Below are positions 7,721 to 15,709 of a stretch of 64,000 bases of DNA, piece by piece (within the stretch, counting starts at the first letter, position 1; each line of letters starts with the position of its first letter). The DNA is from Nitrospirota bacterium (GTDB taxonomy: Bacteria > Nitrospirota > Thermodesulfovibrionia > UBA6902): positions 78,128-142,127 of the forward strand of contig JACRHD010000012.1 in assembly GCA_016234115.1 (NCBI GenBank), given 5' to 3'. The position numbers and the translations under genes were made by a program. The notes under the pieces are model-generated. The model made no database searches. It was not told the origin of the DNA and was given only the letters and a program-made list of their open reading frames with translations.

Positions 7721-8929
7721 ATGACGCACGACGACCTTTCAAAATTAAAAATAAACAAAGCGGCATTATCATCAGCTCCGCATAGACGCAGGAAGATGTT
7801 CTTACCTGCAGCGGCAATAGTAATTATGGTCCTCGGCGGAATTTCTTATTTCAAAGGAAAATCCGTTGAGGTGGAAGTTGTGACCGTGTCGCAGATTTAC
7901 CCGTCTCAGACCTTCACGGTTTTAAACGCAAGCGGCTACGTGGTTGCGCAGCGCAAGGCGGCTGTGGCTTCAAAGATAACCGGTCGTCTTGAAGCGCTTA
8001 TGGTGGAAGAAGGCAACATGGTGAAGAAGGGGGATATTATCGCCAGGCTTGAAAACGCAGACGCTGCCGCTGTTAGGGAGCGGGCCGCCGCCGACCTGGA
8101 AGAGGTCCGGCACAATCTCGAACAGGCGAAGGTCGAACTTCATGACGCCGCGCTTTCATTTGACAGAAACAAAGAACTGTTCTCGCAGGAGCTGATTACA
8201 AAGGCTGCCTATGACGCCGCTGAAACACGGTTGAGGAAATCCCGGGCTGCCGTATCTTCGGCTGAGGCTTCGGTAAAGGCCCGCGCTGCCGCCCTGAAAG
8301 AGGCCGAGGTGTCTGTTGAATACTCATTCATACGCGCCCCCTTTGACGCCGTAGTGCTTACCAAGAACGCCGATATCGGCGATATTATTACGCCCCTTGG
8401 CGCGGCGGCGAACGCCAAGGCCGCGGCAGTCACGATCGCCGACATGGGGTCCCTCGAAGTAGAGGTCGATGTCTCCGAATCGAATATCGGACAGGTGAAG
8501 GCGGGACAGCCCTGCGAGATAATCCTTGACGCCATACCCGATTCGCGTTTTCGCGGAGAGGTCCATACGGTCGTCCCGACCGCGGACAGGACCAAGGCTT
8601 CAGTGCTGGTCAAGGTCCGCTTCATAGACAAAGACAAACGCATACTTCCCGAGATGAGCGCAAAGGTCGCATTCCTTCAGCGCCCCGTGGCCCCAAAAGA
8701 GCAACAACCGCGCACTGTCGTTGACCCGGCATCGCTTCTCGGCCGTGACAACAGAAAGGCAGTGTTTCTCATAAAGGATGATCACGCATTTGAGACACCT
8801 GTAACGATTGGTCCCCAAATAGGCGATACGGTCGAGGTCCTGAGCGGTGTGAAGGCAGGCGACAAAGTCGTCTTGCACCCTTCCGACAAATTGAGAAACG
8901 GCGACAAAATAACTGTCCTGGAGAAGTAA
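7721..8929 (+). CDS. Membrane fusion/periplasmic adaptor (HlyD/MacA-like)
   Basis: One N-terminal transmembrane helix (MFLPAAAIVIMVLGGISYF) is followed by a biotinyl-lipoyl-like hairpin (VASKITGRLEALMVEEGNMVKKGDIIARL), a coiled-coil helical hairpin (about residues 100-180), and beta-barrel and membrane-proximal domains. That is the RND/MacA adaptor architecture of a tripartite ABC efflux or export system. The track begins at a GTG (7700); ATG 7721 has AAGGAAG about nine bases upstream and is preferred. The stop is directly followed by the ATG of the ATPase gene, so the genes are co-translated. Substrate unknown. Confidence 0.82.
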   Translation: MTHDDLSKLKINKAALSSAPHRRRKMFLPAAAIVIMVLGGISYFKGKSVEVEVVTVSQIYPSQTFTVLNASGYVVAQRKAAVASKITGRLEALMVEEGNMVKKGDIIARLENADAAAVRERAAADLEEVRHNLEQAKVELHDAALSFDRNKELFSQELITKAAYDAAETRLRKSRAAVSSAEASVKARAAALKEAEVSVEYSFIRAPFDAVVLTKNADIGDIITPLGAAANAKAAAVTIADMGSLEVEVDVSESNIGQVKAGQPCEIILDAIPDSRFRGEVHTVVPTADRTKASVLVKVRFIDKDKRILPEMSAKVAFLQRPVAPKEQQPRTVVDPASLLGRDNRKAVFLIKDDHAFETPVTIGPQIGDTVEVLSGVKAGDKVVLHPSDKLRNGDKITVLEK

Positions 8930-9682
8930 ATGCCGGAGAAAGCTCCCATCGTCGAGATCAGAAACCTGTTCAAGTCCTATCAGCGCGGCAGTCAGACCAT
9001 ACCCGTTTTGCAGGACATTGATCTTGATATCGCGGAGGGCGAATTCCTCGCCCTGATGGGGCCATCCGGTTCAGGAAAGACCACGCTCCTTAATTTGATT
9101 GCCGGAATCGACAGGGCCGACAGCGGCATCATGCGGATCGGCGGAATCGATATTACCCCGCTTTCTGAAACTGATCTTGCAAAGTGGCGCGCAGCAAATG
9201 TAGGCTTCATATTCCAGTTCTATAATCTGATCCCGGTGCTTACCGCGTATGAAAATGTGGAACTCCCCCTGCTGTTGACCGGTCTGTCGAAGAAGGAGCG
9301 CAGGGAGCATGTAGAGACCGCCCTGCGCCTTGTCAACCTTGGGGACCGGATGGAGCATTACCCGACACAGTTGTCCGGAGGGCAGCAGCAGCGTGTGGCG
9401 ATAGCGCGCGCGGTCGTGCCTGATCCCTCGATAATCGTCGCCGATGAGCCTACCGGCGATCTCGACCGTGTTTCGGCGTTTGAAATCCTCGATCTTATGG
9501 AAAAACTCGTCCATGAATTCGGCAAGACGATCATCATGGTCACCCACGACCCGAGGGCGGCGCAGGAAGCCCACGTGGTCAGGAATTTGGAAAAGGGAGT
9601 TTTAACAGAAGAACGGGGTCCAGGGTCAGGGGGCAAGGGTCAGGGAAGAGAGGACTTTGGGTTTCGTACCCCTGCCCCTTGA
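8930..9682 (+). CDS. ABC transporter ATP-binding protein (MacB/LolD-like)
   Basis: The protein contains Walker [11 protein letters not shown]-loop [18 protein letters not shown], signature [14 protein letters not shown], Walker [13 protein letters not shown] and the H-loop MVTHD. This is the LolD/MacB/FtsE-type ATPase that drives FtsX-type permeases without transporting substrate through the membrane itself. The last about 24 residues ([21 protein letters not shown]) are encoded by a heptanucleotide repeat hairpin, so the C-terminus probably was altered by repeat insertion. The next permease begins 13 bp downstream. Confidence 0.88.
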   Translation: MPEKAPIVEIRNLFKSYQRGSQTIPVLQDIDLDIAEGEFLALMGPSGSGKTTLLNLIAGIDRADSGIMRIGGIDITPLSETDLAKWRAANVGFIFQFYNLIPVLTAYENVELPLLLTGLSKKERREHVETALRLVNLGDRMEHYPTQLSGGQQQRVAIARAVVPDPSIIVADEPTGDLDRVSAFEILDLMEKLVHEFGKTIIMVTHDPRAAQEAHVVRNLEKGVLTEERGPGSGGKGQGREDFGFRTPAP

Positions 9683-9688
9683 CCCTGT
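9615..9688. repeat. Heptanucleotide repeat island (GGTCAGG / CTTGACC type)
   Basis: Units such as GGTCCAG GGTCAGG GGGCAAG GGTCAGG are followed, after a short gap, by the reverse complement type CCTGCCC CTTGACC CTG. The island forms an imperfect hairpin that covers the end of the ATPase gene and the space before the permease. Confidence 0.7.
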
Positions 9689-9694
9689 TTTATT

Positions 9695-10852
9695 ATGTAT
9701 ACTCTAAAGCTTATTTTCAAAAACGCCTTCAGGCACAAGCTGCGCACCTGCCTGACAATCCTCAGCGTTGCGGTGGCGATCCTCTCCTTCGGTCTCTTGA
9801 GGACCGTTGTGCGCGCCTGGTATGTGGGCGTCGAGGCGTCTTCTGCAAGCAGGCTCGTAACGAGGAACTCCATCTCCCTGGTATTTCCGCTCCCGCTTTC
9901 ATACAGGGAAAAAATCCGGCAGGTGACGGGCGTTAAACAGGTCTCACATGGAAACTGGTTCGGCGGCATATACATTGATGAGAAAAATTTCTTCCCCAGT
10001 TTTGCGATGGAGCCCAAGACGCTGCTTGAGCTGTATCCCGAGTATGTTCTTCCTCCTGATCAGAAGGCGGCCTTTCTGCGCGACAGAAAGGCGTGTGTGG
10101 CAGGCCTGAAGACCGCCCGGAAATACGGATGGAAGATCGGCGATACGATAACCCTGAAAGGCACGATATTCCCCGGCAACTGGGAGTTTGTCCTGCGCGG
10201 CATTTACAAAGGCAGCAATAAGAACATAGACGAGACCCAGTTTTTCTTTCACTGGGACTATATGAATGAGACGATGAAGAAGATCATCCCCCGCCGCGCG
10301 GACCAGGTCGGCTTTTACATGATAGAGCTGAAAGACCCCGACACGGCCGCGGAGGTATCGCTTGCGATCGACGGGACCTTCAAAAATTCCCTGGCCGAGA
10401 CCCTGACTGAGACCGAAAAGGCGTTCCAGATGAGTTTTGTCTCAATGACGGAGGCGATTGTCGTGGCCATACAATTAGTATCGTTTGTCGTCATCATTAT
10501 CATCTTTGCGGTGTCCGCCAATACAATGGCGATGACCGCGCGCGAGCGTCTCGGGGAGTACGCGGTATTCAAGACCCTCGGCTTCAGCGGATGGCACATC
10601 GGGGCCATGATATTCGGAGAGTCGATCTTTATAACAATGTTAGGCTGCGCCGCCGGAATTATTTTCACCTTCCCTGCCGCCAAGGCCTTCGGCAGCGCAA
10701 TGAGCACATTCATTCCCGTATTCAATATTGAAACAAAGACGATATATATGGATATCGCCGCTGCGCTGATAGTAGGGATTGCGGCAGCCGTTTTCCCGGC
10801 GTACCGGGCGATTAATATCCGCATTGCTGATGGATTAAGGAGGATCGGTTAA
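9695..10852 (+). CDS. FtsX/MacB-type ABC transporter permease 1
   Basis: The 385-residue protein has one N-terminal helix (FRHKLRTCLTILSVAVAILSFG), a periplasmic domain of about 230 residues, and three C-terminal helices (AIVVAIQLVSFVVIIIIFAVSANTM; IFGESIFITMLGCAAGIIFTF; MDIAAALIVGIAAAVFPAY), with the FtsX signature ARERLGEYAVFKTLGFS. This is the topology of MacB/LolC-type permeases acting with a periplasmic adaptor. A second, related permease follows, so a heterodimer is plausible. Confidence 0.85.
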   Translation: MYTLKLIFKNAFRHKLRTCLTILSVAVAILSFGLLRTVVRAWYVGVEASSASRLVTRNSISLVFPLPLSYREKIRQVTGVKQVSHGNWFGGIYIDEKNFFPSFAMEPKTLLELYPEYVLPPDQKAAFLRDRKACVAGLKTARKYGWKIGDTITLKGTIFPGNWEFVLRGIYKGSNKNIDETQFFFHWDYMNETMKKIIPRRADQVGFYMIELKDPDTAAEVSLAIDGTFKNSLAETLTETEKAFQMSFVSMTEAIVVAIQLVSFVVIIIIFAVSANTMAMTARERLGEYAVFKTLGFSGWHIGAMIFGESIFITMLGCAAGIIFTFPAAKAFGSAMSTFIPVFNIETKTIYMDIAAALIVGIAAAVFPAYRAINIRIADGLRRIG

Positions 10853-10855
10853 ATG

Positions 10856-10889
10856 AGTTTGGAGTTCAGAGTTTGGAGTCCGGCAGTCC
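10856..10889. repeat. Heptanucleotide repeat island (TTTGGAG type)
   Basis: TTTGGAG TTCAGAG TTTGGAG TCCGGCA directly follows the permease stop codon. It belongs to the same degenerate 7-bp periodic class as the other islands. Confidence 0.6.
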
Positions 10890-10990
10890 TGTGTTTCTGG
10901 AGTCACTCCCCAAACCAGTCAGGATGTGGCATGGTGACAGCGGACCAATTTCGGGAAGGATTCCCGAGATACAGTAAAGAATATAATAAG

Positions 10991-11067
10991 AAAATCTCCC
11001 CTACCCCTCTTTGCTAAAGAGGGGAACATCTTTCCCCCTTTGAAAAAGGGGGAGAAAGGAGGATTTT
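10991..11067. repeat. Double-hairpin mini-repeat between the two permease genes
   Basis: The unit is bounded by AAAATCTCCCC and GGAGGATTTT and contains two hairpins, CCCCTCTTTGCTAAAGAGGGG and CCCCCTTTGAAAAAGGGGG. A truncated and interrupted relative is at 31187-31250. The layout is that of a non-autonomous palindromic repeat. Confidence 0.65.
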
Positions 11068-11083
11068 GTAATAAATCTATTTT

Positions 11084-12250
11084 ATGAAAATTCCAATTTC
11101 ATACAGCATCCGCAACCTCATGACGCGCAGGCTGACTACTGCCCTGACCGCCTCCGGCATGGCGCTTGTGGTCTTTGTCTTCGCCGCAGTGCTGATGCTT
11201 GCCGAGGGTCTTCAGAAGACCCTGGTGGAAACAGGCGCGCATGACAACGTGGTAATAATCCGCAAGGCCGCGGTCGCCGAAGTGCAGAGCGGTATAGAAA
11301 GGCCGCAGGATTCCGTTGTGGAGACACAGCCTGAAATTGCCACGGGGCCAAAGGGACAAAGATTGCTGGCAAAGGAAATGGTCGTCCTTATCAGCCTCCT
11401 GAAAAGAGGCAGCAATAAGCCCTCTAACGTGGTCATCAGGGGCATAGGTGAAAATTCAATGCTTCTCAGGCCCCAGGTCAGGCTTGCGAAAGGGAGAATG
11501 CCCAGACCCGGTTCATCAGAGATTATAGCAGGAAAGAGCATAGCAAAGAGGTTTCAGGGCGGCGGCATAGGCGAAACAATCCGTTTCGGCATGAGAGACT
11601 GGACGGTTGTGGGGATATTTGACGCGGGGAATACGGGCTTCAGCTCTGAAATCTGGGGTGATGTAAACCAGCTTATGCAGGCGTTCAGGCGGGTCGTATA
11701 TTCTTCTGTTATTTTCAGACTAAGCAATTCAGCGGATTTTGAAAGAGTAAAGGCGCGTATCGAAAGCGATCCCCGCCTTCACCTTGAGGCTGAACGCGAG
11801 ACAACGTATTACACCAAGCAGTCCGAGTTGATGGCAAAGTTCGTCCGTATCCTCGGCGTATCGCTTACCGCGATATTCTCCTTCGGCGCGATCATCGGCG
11901 CGATGATAACCATGTATTCCTCAGTCGCGGGCCGCACAGCCGAGATTGGAACAATGCGGGCGCTTGGATTTCAGAGGAGAAACATCCTTGCCGCATTTCT
12001 CGCCGAGTCGCTGCTGTTAGGTTTCATAGGCGGATGCGCCGGATTATTTTTCGCGTCCTTCCTTCAGTTCTACGCCATCTCAACAATGAACTGGCAGAGC
12101 TTCGCAGAGCTGGCGTTTAGCTTTACGCTAAACCTGAAGATTATTGCCCAGGCCCTCGGCTTTGCCCTGATAATGGGTTTTACCGGCGGCGTCCTCCCGG
12201 CGCTGCGCGCGGCCCGGATGAATATAGTGGATGCGTTGAGGACGTCGTGA
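11084..12250 (+). CDS. FtsX/MacB-type ABC transporter permease 2
   Basis: This 388-residue protein has an N-terminal helix (TTALTASGMALVVFVFAAVLMLAEG), a periplasmic domain and three C-terminal helices (FVRILGVSLTAIFSFGAIIGAMITMYSSVAGRTAEIGTMRALGFQRR ... ). The ARTAEIGTMRALGF segment is the typical FtsX-family coupling motif. It is the paralogue of the preceding permease; together with the adaptor and ATPase they form an export or lipoprotein-handling ABC complex. The start is separated from the first permease by about 230 bp filled with repeats. Confidence 0.84.
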   Translation: MKIPISYSIRNLMTRRLTTALTASGMALVVFVFAAVLMLAEGLQKTLVETGAHDNVVIIRKAAVAEVQSGIERPQDSVVETQPEIATGPKGQRLLAKEMVVLISLLKRGSNKPSNVVIRGIGENSMLLRPQVRLAKGRMPRPGSSEIIAGKSIAKRFQGGGIGETIRFGMRDWTVVGIFDAGNTGFSSEIWGDVNQLMQAFRRVVYSSVIFRLSNSADFERVKARIESDPRLHLEAERETTYYTKQSELMAKFVRILGVSLTAIFSFGAIIGAMITMYSSVAGRTAEIGTMRALGFQRRNILAAFLAESLLLGFIGGCAGLFFASFLQFYAISTMNWQSFAELAFSFTLNLKIIAQALGFALIMGFTGGVLPALRAARMNIVDALRTS

Positions 12251-12312
12251 TGTGTAGGGGCGGCTTTAAAACCCGCACTGCCGTATTGAGTTTTGGTGAC
12301 GTCCCACATAAA

Positions 12313-12349
12313 TTGACATAGAAAGAGTCTATGTGATAAGTTGTATCAC
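12313..12349 (+). promoter_or_regulatory. Candidate promoter and operators of the toxin-antitoxin pair
   Basis: TTGACA at 12313 can serve as -35. Two perfect inverted repeats follow one another: ACATAG-N7-CTATGT (12316-12334) and GTGATA-AGTTG-TATCAC (12333-12349). They sit between the -35 and the ribosome site AGGAG of the antitoxin, a layout expected for toxin-antitoxin autoregulation. The -10 hexamer is weak. Confidence 0.45.
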
Positions 12350-12362
12350 AAGGAGACATGAT

Positions 12363-12617
12363 ATGCCATCACGCGACTTAACAATCACTTTATCCGATTC
12401 TGTTTTTGAAGAAATAAAAAAATATAAGAAACTCTCACACAAAAGAAGCACAAAAGAGGCTGTTACAGAGTTAATTAAATATGCTTTAACATTGCCGCCG
12501 TACTTTAAAAGTTTTGACTGGAAAAAGGCCGAGGCGGAAGCCGATAAAGAAATAGCAGCCGGAAAAACCAAGTCCTTCAAATCCGTAGAAGACTTCCTCT
12601 CAGACCTCAAGAAATGA
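12363..12617 (+). CDS. Antitoxin of a RelE-type toxin-antitoxin pair
   Basis: This 84-residue protein starts MPSRDLTITLSDSVFEEIKK and resembles RHH/VapB-type antitoxins with an N-terminal ribbon-helix-helix-like segment (LTITLSDSVFEEIKKYKKLSHKRSTKEAVTELIKYAL) and a charged C-terminal tail (AGKTKSFKSVEDFLSDLKK) like RelB tails that wrap the toxin. The track starts at a GTG (12333); ATG 12363 has AGGAG eight bases upstream. Its end overlaps the toxin start by ATGA. It should bind the toxin and autoregulate from the upstream inverted repeats. Confidence 0.65.
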   Translation: MPSRDLTITLSDSVFEEIKKYKKLSHKRSTKEAVTELIKYALTLPPYFKSFDWKKAEAEADKEIAAGKTKSFKSVEDFLSDLKK

Positions 12618-12874
12618 AAATCCTCCGCACCGGGGTCTTTAAAGAGGATTTTAAACAGCTACCAAAACCTACGCAGGAAAAGTTTGAAAGCAAGATCATT
12701 CTTTTCATGAACAACATTCATCATCCGTCCCTCAGAGTCAAAAAGATGAAAGGTCATAAAAACCGCTGGGAAGCAAGCATCGACATGTTTTACAGATTCA
12801 CATTTGAAATTCATTCCGATCATTATCTCCTGCGCCGCATCGGACCGCACGATGATGTCCTCAAGAAACCGTGA
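12614..12874 (+). CDS. RelE/YoeB/ParE-superfamily toxin
   Basis: The 86-residue protein has the compact RelE fold pattern: MKILRTGVFKEDFKQLPKPTQEKFESKI, then LRVKKMKGHKNRWEASIDMFYRFTFEI (beta strands with Arg/Lys, including WEASI..YRFTFE), ending DHYLLRRIGPHDDVLKKP. It starts inside the antitoxin stop (ATGA), the classic order antitoxin then toxin. Known members are ribosome-dependent mRNA interferases or gyrase inhibitors; I cannot tell which from sequence alone. Confidence 0.65.
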   Translation: MKILRTGVFKEDFKQLPKPTQEKFESKIILFMNNIHHPSLRVKKMKGHKNRWEASIDMFYRFTFEIHSDHYLLRRIGPHDDVLKKP

Positions 12875-12959
12875 TCATTTTTCGGGGTTTAGTTGTTAGA
12901 AGACTTAAATGCATGCTTGCAAGCCTGACCCCATGACCCAGTCTGCCCTTTAATAATAT

Positions 12960-13325
12960 TCAGTCTACTGGCAGCTTCCGCACACGGTATCTTGAATCTT
13001 CAACCGTCACAACACAACCCTCTTCTATAACGTCAGATACCCCGGACAAGACTTGATAAAGCCGCTGCATAACAAAGGGCGTACGTGTGTTGTGTAAACG
13101 GAAAATAATTGCGCTCACAATCGCCCTTTCTGAAAAGGCAATGATTTCCCCAAAATCAAGATCAAATGTGAGGATGATGCGGTTTTCGTGGATGGCTTTT
13201 TTAAAGATGTCTTTATCAGGAAGTTTCTGCAACCCTTCTTCACGAAGATGGACTGCATCATGACCCTTTGATCTTAAGTCTTCAACGATCCTCTTTGAAA
13301 CGCCCATATCGGCGAGGAATCTCAT
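12960..13325 (-). CDS. DUF5615 family PIN-like protein (toxin partner)
   Basis: The 121-residue protein has the DUF5615/Mut7-C-like profile: MRFLADMGVSKRIVEDLRSKGHDAVHLREEG at the N-terminus (conserved D6, then the DL and HD positions), TFDLDFGEI and SAIIFRLHNTR in the middle. This family is usually found with a DUF433 protein as a toxin-antitoxin-like pair, and such a partner lies upstream, 7 bp from its start. PIN-fold nuclease activity is inferred from family membership. Confidence 0.7.
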   Translation of the reverse strand: MRFLADMGVSKRIVEDLRSKGHDAVHLREEGLQKLPDKDIFKKAIHENRIILTFDLDFGEIIAFSERAIVSAIIFRLHNTRTPFVMQRLYQVLSGVSDVIEEGCVVTVEDSRYRVRKLPVD

Positions 13326-13332
13326 AGACCCG

Positions 13333-13548
13333 TTATCCCGAAACGACTTCTTCCTGAGTTAACCATGCGGCGTATTCAAGCGCCTGCTGAATGTCATCCG
13401 GCTCAAGATCAGGATAATCGGAAAGAATTTCTTCAACGGTAGCGCCGTGTGCAATCTGTCCGACAATAATAGAAACAGGTATCCTCATGCCTCTGATACA
13501 CGCCCTGCCGCCCATTATCTGAGAATCAAACGTTATCCTGTCAAACAT
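13333..13548 (-). CDS. DUF433 family antitoxin
   Basis: This 71-residue protein reads FDSQIMGGRACIRGMRIPVSIIVGQIAHGATVEEILSDYPDLEPDDIQQALEYAAW, the DUF433 signature with a winged HTH-like fold. It is coupled with the DUF5615 gene that follows on the minus strand, the usual VapB45-type antitoxin order. The start at 13548 has TAGAGGGAGGATAACA upstream, a strong ribosome site. Confidence 0.8.
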   Translation of the reverse strand: MFDRITFDSQIMGGRACIRGMRIPVSIIVGQIAHGATVEEILSDYPDLEPDDIQQALEYAAWLTQEEVVSG

Positions 13549-13573
13549 TGTTATCCTCCCTCTACAAAAGCAT

Positions 13574-13687
13574 TTAATTCTCTATGTGATCATAATAAAA
13601 CACGGCACTATAAATAGCAATTACTCTTGCAACCTTGGTGTTTTCAGCATGGCGGGACTGTTGTTCATAGACGATTACGAGTTTCAT
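13574..13687 (-). CDS. Short ORF upstream of the DUF433 gene
   Basis: Reading the minus strand gives MKLVIVYEQQSRHAENTKVARVIAIYSAVFYYDHIEN, 37 residues. I see no ribosome site and no homology I recognise. It may be the tail end of a decayed gene in this accessory patch, or not coding at all. Confidence 0.2.
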   Translation of the reverse strand: MKLVIVYEQQSRHAENTKVARVIAIYSAVFYYDHIEN

Positions 13688-13733
13688 TCTGAATAATGCC
13701 CTCTATTGTCAGACTAATGAATTGAATTTAATA

Positions 13734-13755
13734 TATCAATATTTAAGTCTGACCC
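13734..13755. repeat. Solo end of the Y1-transposase element (AGTCTGACCCT)
   Basis: TCAATATTTAAGTCTGACCCT matches the right end of the 49.5-50.6 kb transposase unit (CTCAATTTTTAAGTCTGACCCT) with three differences. It lies at the truncated 3' end of the DUF5131 pseudogene and supplies its last residues and stop codon. Confidence 0.6.
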
Positions 13756-14320
13756 TCCCCTATTTCGCCGGGGCCGGACTCTCCGCCTGCTATGACCCAA
13801 TCGATGCCTTTTAGATTCAGTTCCGGCATGGGGCCGAGCAGGGGCTCTATGGAAAGAAACTTGATGTAAGCGCCGCTATTGCGCAGGTCATCTATTCGAT
13901 GAATATAATCTTTGTTTTCGACAGTGACGCCCATCCAGATATTCGCGGCCCATGGTAACGATTGACTCAACTCAATGAGCCGTTCAGACCGTTTAGTAAG
14001 CACCTGAAAGGTATGCCAGTGCGCCTTGCTCATGATATCAAAAACCTTCTTGATGAAGTCAAAAGGCACATCTTTCAAAAAAAGGTCGCTCATGGAATTA
14101 ACGAAAATTGTTTGAACTTCTTCCACGTGAGCGGCAGATCGAGCGCGTGCTCATGTAACGCAAGTTTGAATCCGTCCGCATAGTTCGGCTGTCCCATTGC
14201 CTGAAGACGCTTCGCCATCCGCTCCGCATAGCAGTTCAAACAGCCAGGACTGATTTTTGCGCACCCCGTCACCGGGTTCCATGTCGATCCGGTCCATTCT
14301 ATAGATGATTTCTGGCCCAC
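13743..14320 (-). pseudogene. Frameshifted, 3'-truncated DUF5131 (phage Gp37/Gp68-like) gene
   Basis: The gene begins with GTG at 14320 as [38 protein letters not shown], which carries the three-cysteine motif CxxxxxGCxxCYA of the radical-SAM-like Gp37/Gp68 family. Near 14110 the frame breaks: LPLTWKK continues as [13 protein letters not shown] in the next frame, consistent with loss of a single base. The second half runs to IAGGESGPG, where native proteins go on for about 60 more residues; here the gene runs into an AGTCTGACCCT repeat end and stops. It is therefore broken twice. A sequencing error at the frameshift cannot be excluded. Confidence 0.75.
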
Positions 14321-14535
14321 TAACTATTTCCCCTATTCCGATACTTGTCGAATATATCCCGTATGATACCCGCTGCAACAGGTTTTTGTGAAGCGAAAAA
14401 AAAGAGAGCCTTGACATCCACCCTTGTTGCTGAAAAATTTAAACACGAGTGGTATACCGATACAAACTGTTTGGGGATCTCCTTTCTACATGTTGGCATG
14501 AGCCCCGACGCAAAAAGTCTGTAAGGCACGCTCAA
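14320..14535 (-). pseudogene. Possible remnant of the DUF5131 partner TcmP
   Basis: Upstream of the DUF5131 remnant a frame ends [30 protein letters not shown] and shares one base with the GTG of that gene. In many genomes the three-Cys-motif partner TcmP lies next to a DUF5131 gene, and its C-terminus has an Y/F-rich LxFAS.xxxG pattern like this one. Only the C-terminal 30-40 residues look coding, so it would be a decayed piece. The match is weak. Confidence 0.3.
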
Positions 14536-14774
14536 AATTATTTCGTCATCGCATCCAGGATGGGCTTAGGGGAGGTAACTTGGCCCGAAGAAAGCCTTTG
14601 CGAATATGATAACCTATTTACAAAAACTACATCAGTTTCATCTTTCTACCAGGAATAAAGTCTTACCGCACTCATAATCGCAGCCTTTATATCATTCCAA
14701 AATCTGTGATAGAATGATCAATAGAAATGCGTTTTCTATTAAAGATAAATTCTTTTTAGGAGCATAGGTACAAA
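14536..14774. other. Region with no recognised gene upstream of the VKOR gene
   Basis: The stretch has no supported ORF. It probably holds the promoter for the VKOR-thioredoxin gene, but I see no convincing -35/-10 pair. TTTAGGAGCATAGG lies upstream of the VKOR start codon. Confidence 0.3.
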
Positions 14775-15674
14775 ATGGGTAAGAAAAAGAAACAGGCTTC
14801 TCCGGAAGAGCCCCAGGCTGACAAGACGGCGGGACGAAAAAAGCAGTCGGCGCTGCAGAAGATGGAGCGTCCGAACCGGCCCCTTACGGCACTGGCAGCG
14901 GCAGGACTGGCGCTGACGGCGTACCTGACTCTTACCAAGTGGCTGGGGCAGCCGCCTGTCTTGTGCGTCGCGGGAAGTTCATGCGACATTGTGCAGCAGA
15001 GCCGGTGGGGCGCCTTTATGGGTCTGCCGACGGCGTTCTGGGGTTTTCTGACATATGCTTCACTGCTGTACATCGGTGTACGCGTACGCAATCCAGTTTC
15101 ACACTGGAAGTCTGCGTGGACGGTTTCACTTATCGGGTTAAGTTACAGCGTCTACCTCATAGCTGTTTCCATGTTCGTGATTGAGGCCGCCTGCGCCTAC
15201 TGCCTTGCCTCCTTTGCGATCATGGCCTCTATTTTCGCAGTTGCAATATTTCAACGGCCGAAGGACTTGCCGAGATTCAACTTCGCGGCATTTGCAAGAA
15301 ATACGGCCGTAACGGCCCTTGTGATTGTCGGAGGAATGCACCTGTACTACAGCGGCGTTATCGATCCCTCGGCAGGACCTAAAGGGCCTTTCTTAGAAGG
15401 TCTGGCTGACCGCCTTGCCAAAAATAACGCCGCCTTATACGGCGCATACTGGTGACCGGCATGCGTGGAACAGAAGGATCTGTTCGGGGCCTCATCTGAT
15501 CGTCTCCCATATGTGGAATGCTCTCCCGCCGGCCGGGGCGGCCCGATATCAGCGAAGTGCAGGGAGATGAATATCAAGAGCTTCCCCACCTGGATAATCG
15601 ACGGGCATCGATATGAAGGGGTGCTGAAGCCTGACAGGCTGGCGGACCTTTCCGGTTATACGGGACATCGGTGA
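14775..15674 (+). CDS. VKOR-thioredoxin fusion, candidate selenoprotein (in-frame TGA at 15453-15455)
   Basis: The track splits this gene in two, but both pieces are in the same frame. Residues 1-200 are a vitamin K epoxide reductase-type four-helix membrane domain with loop cysteines C64 and C70 (LCVAGSSC) and the active-site C140-AY-C143 (EAACAYCLASF). The thioredoxin-like domain follows, beginning KNNAALYGAYW-TGA-PACVEQK. The TGA takes the place of the first Cys in the expected YWCPHC-type CXXC. The downstream 72 codons are intact and keep family residues: DRLPYVECSP, C at about 262 and cis-proline motif SFPTW. Known VKOR-Trx fusions re-oxidise periplasmic DsbA-like partners. A perfect 7-bp stem-loop starts 12 nt after the TGA. 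If TGA is read as Sec the protein is 299 residues; otherwise it is a pseudogene or truncated VKOR. No Sec genes are in the window. Confidence 0.7.
15468..15485 (+). promoter_or_regulatory. Candidate bacterial SECIS stem-loop
   Basis: GAACAGA-AGGA-TCTGTTC is a perfect 7-bp stem with a four-base loop. The loop begins 19 nt after the TGA codon and has a G at its second position, in line with the published bacterial SECIS rules (loop within 16-37 nt, a G among the first two loop bases). It lies within the coding sequence, as bacterial SECIS elements do. Function is inferred. Confidence 0.5.
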
Positions 15675-15709
15675 CACCCGGCCCCTTTGTCCGCGGCCAA
15701 TGCCTCTTT

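Noticed and set aside
12256-12281. Degraded GGGCGGC-TTTAAAA-CCCGC palindrome as a terminator
   Set aside because: Resembles the mini-repeat in pmbA; no T run follows, so it is not a typical terminator.
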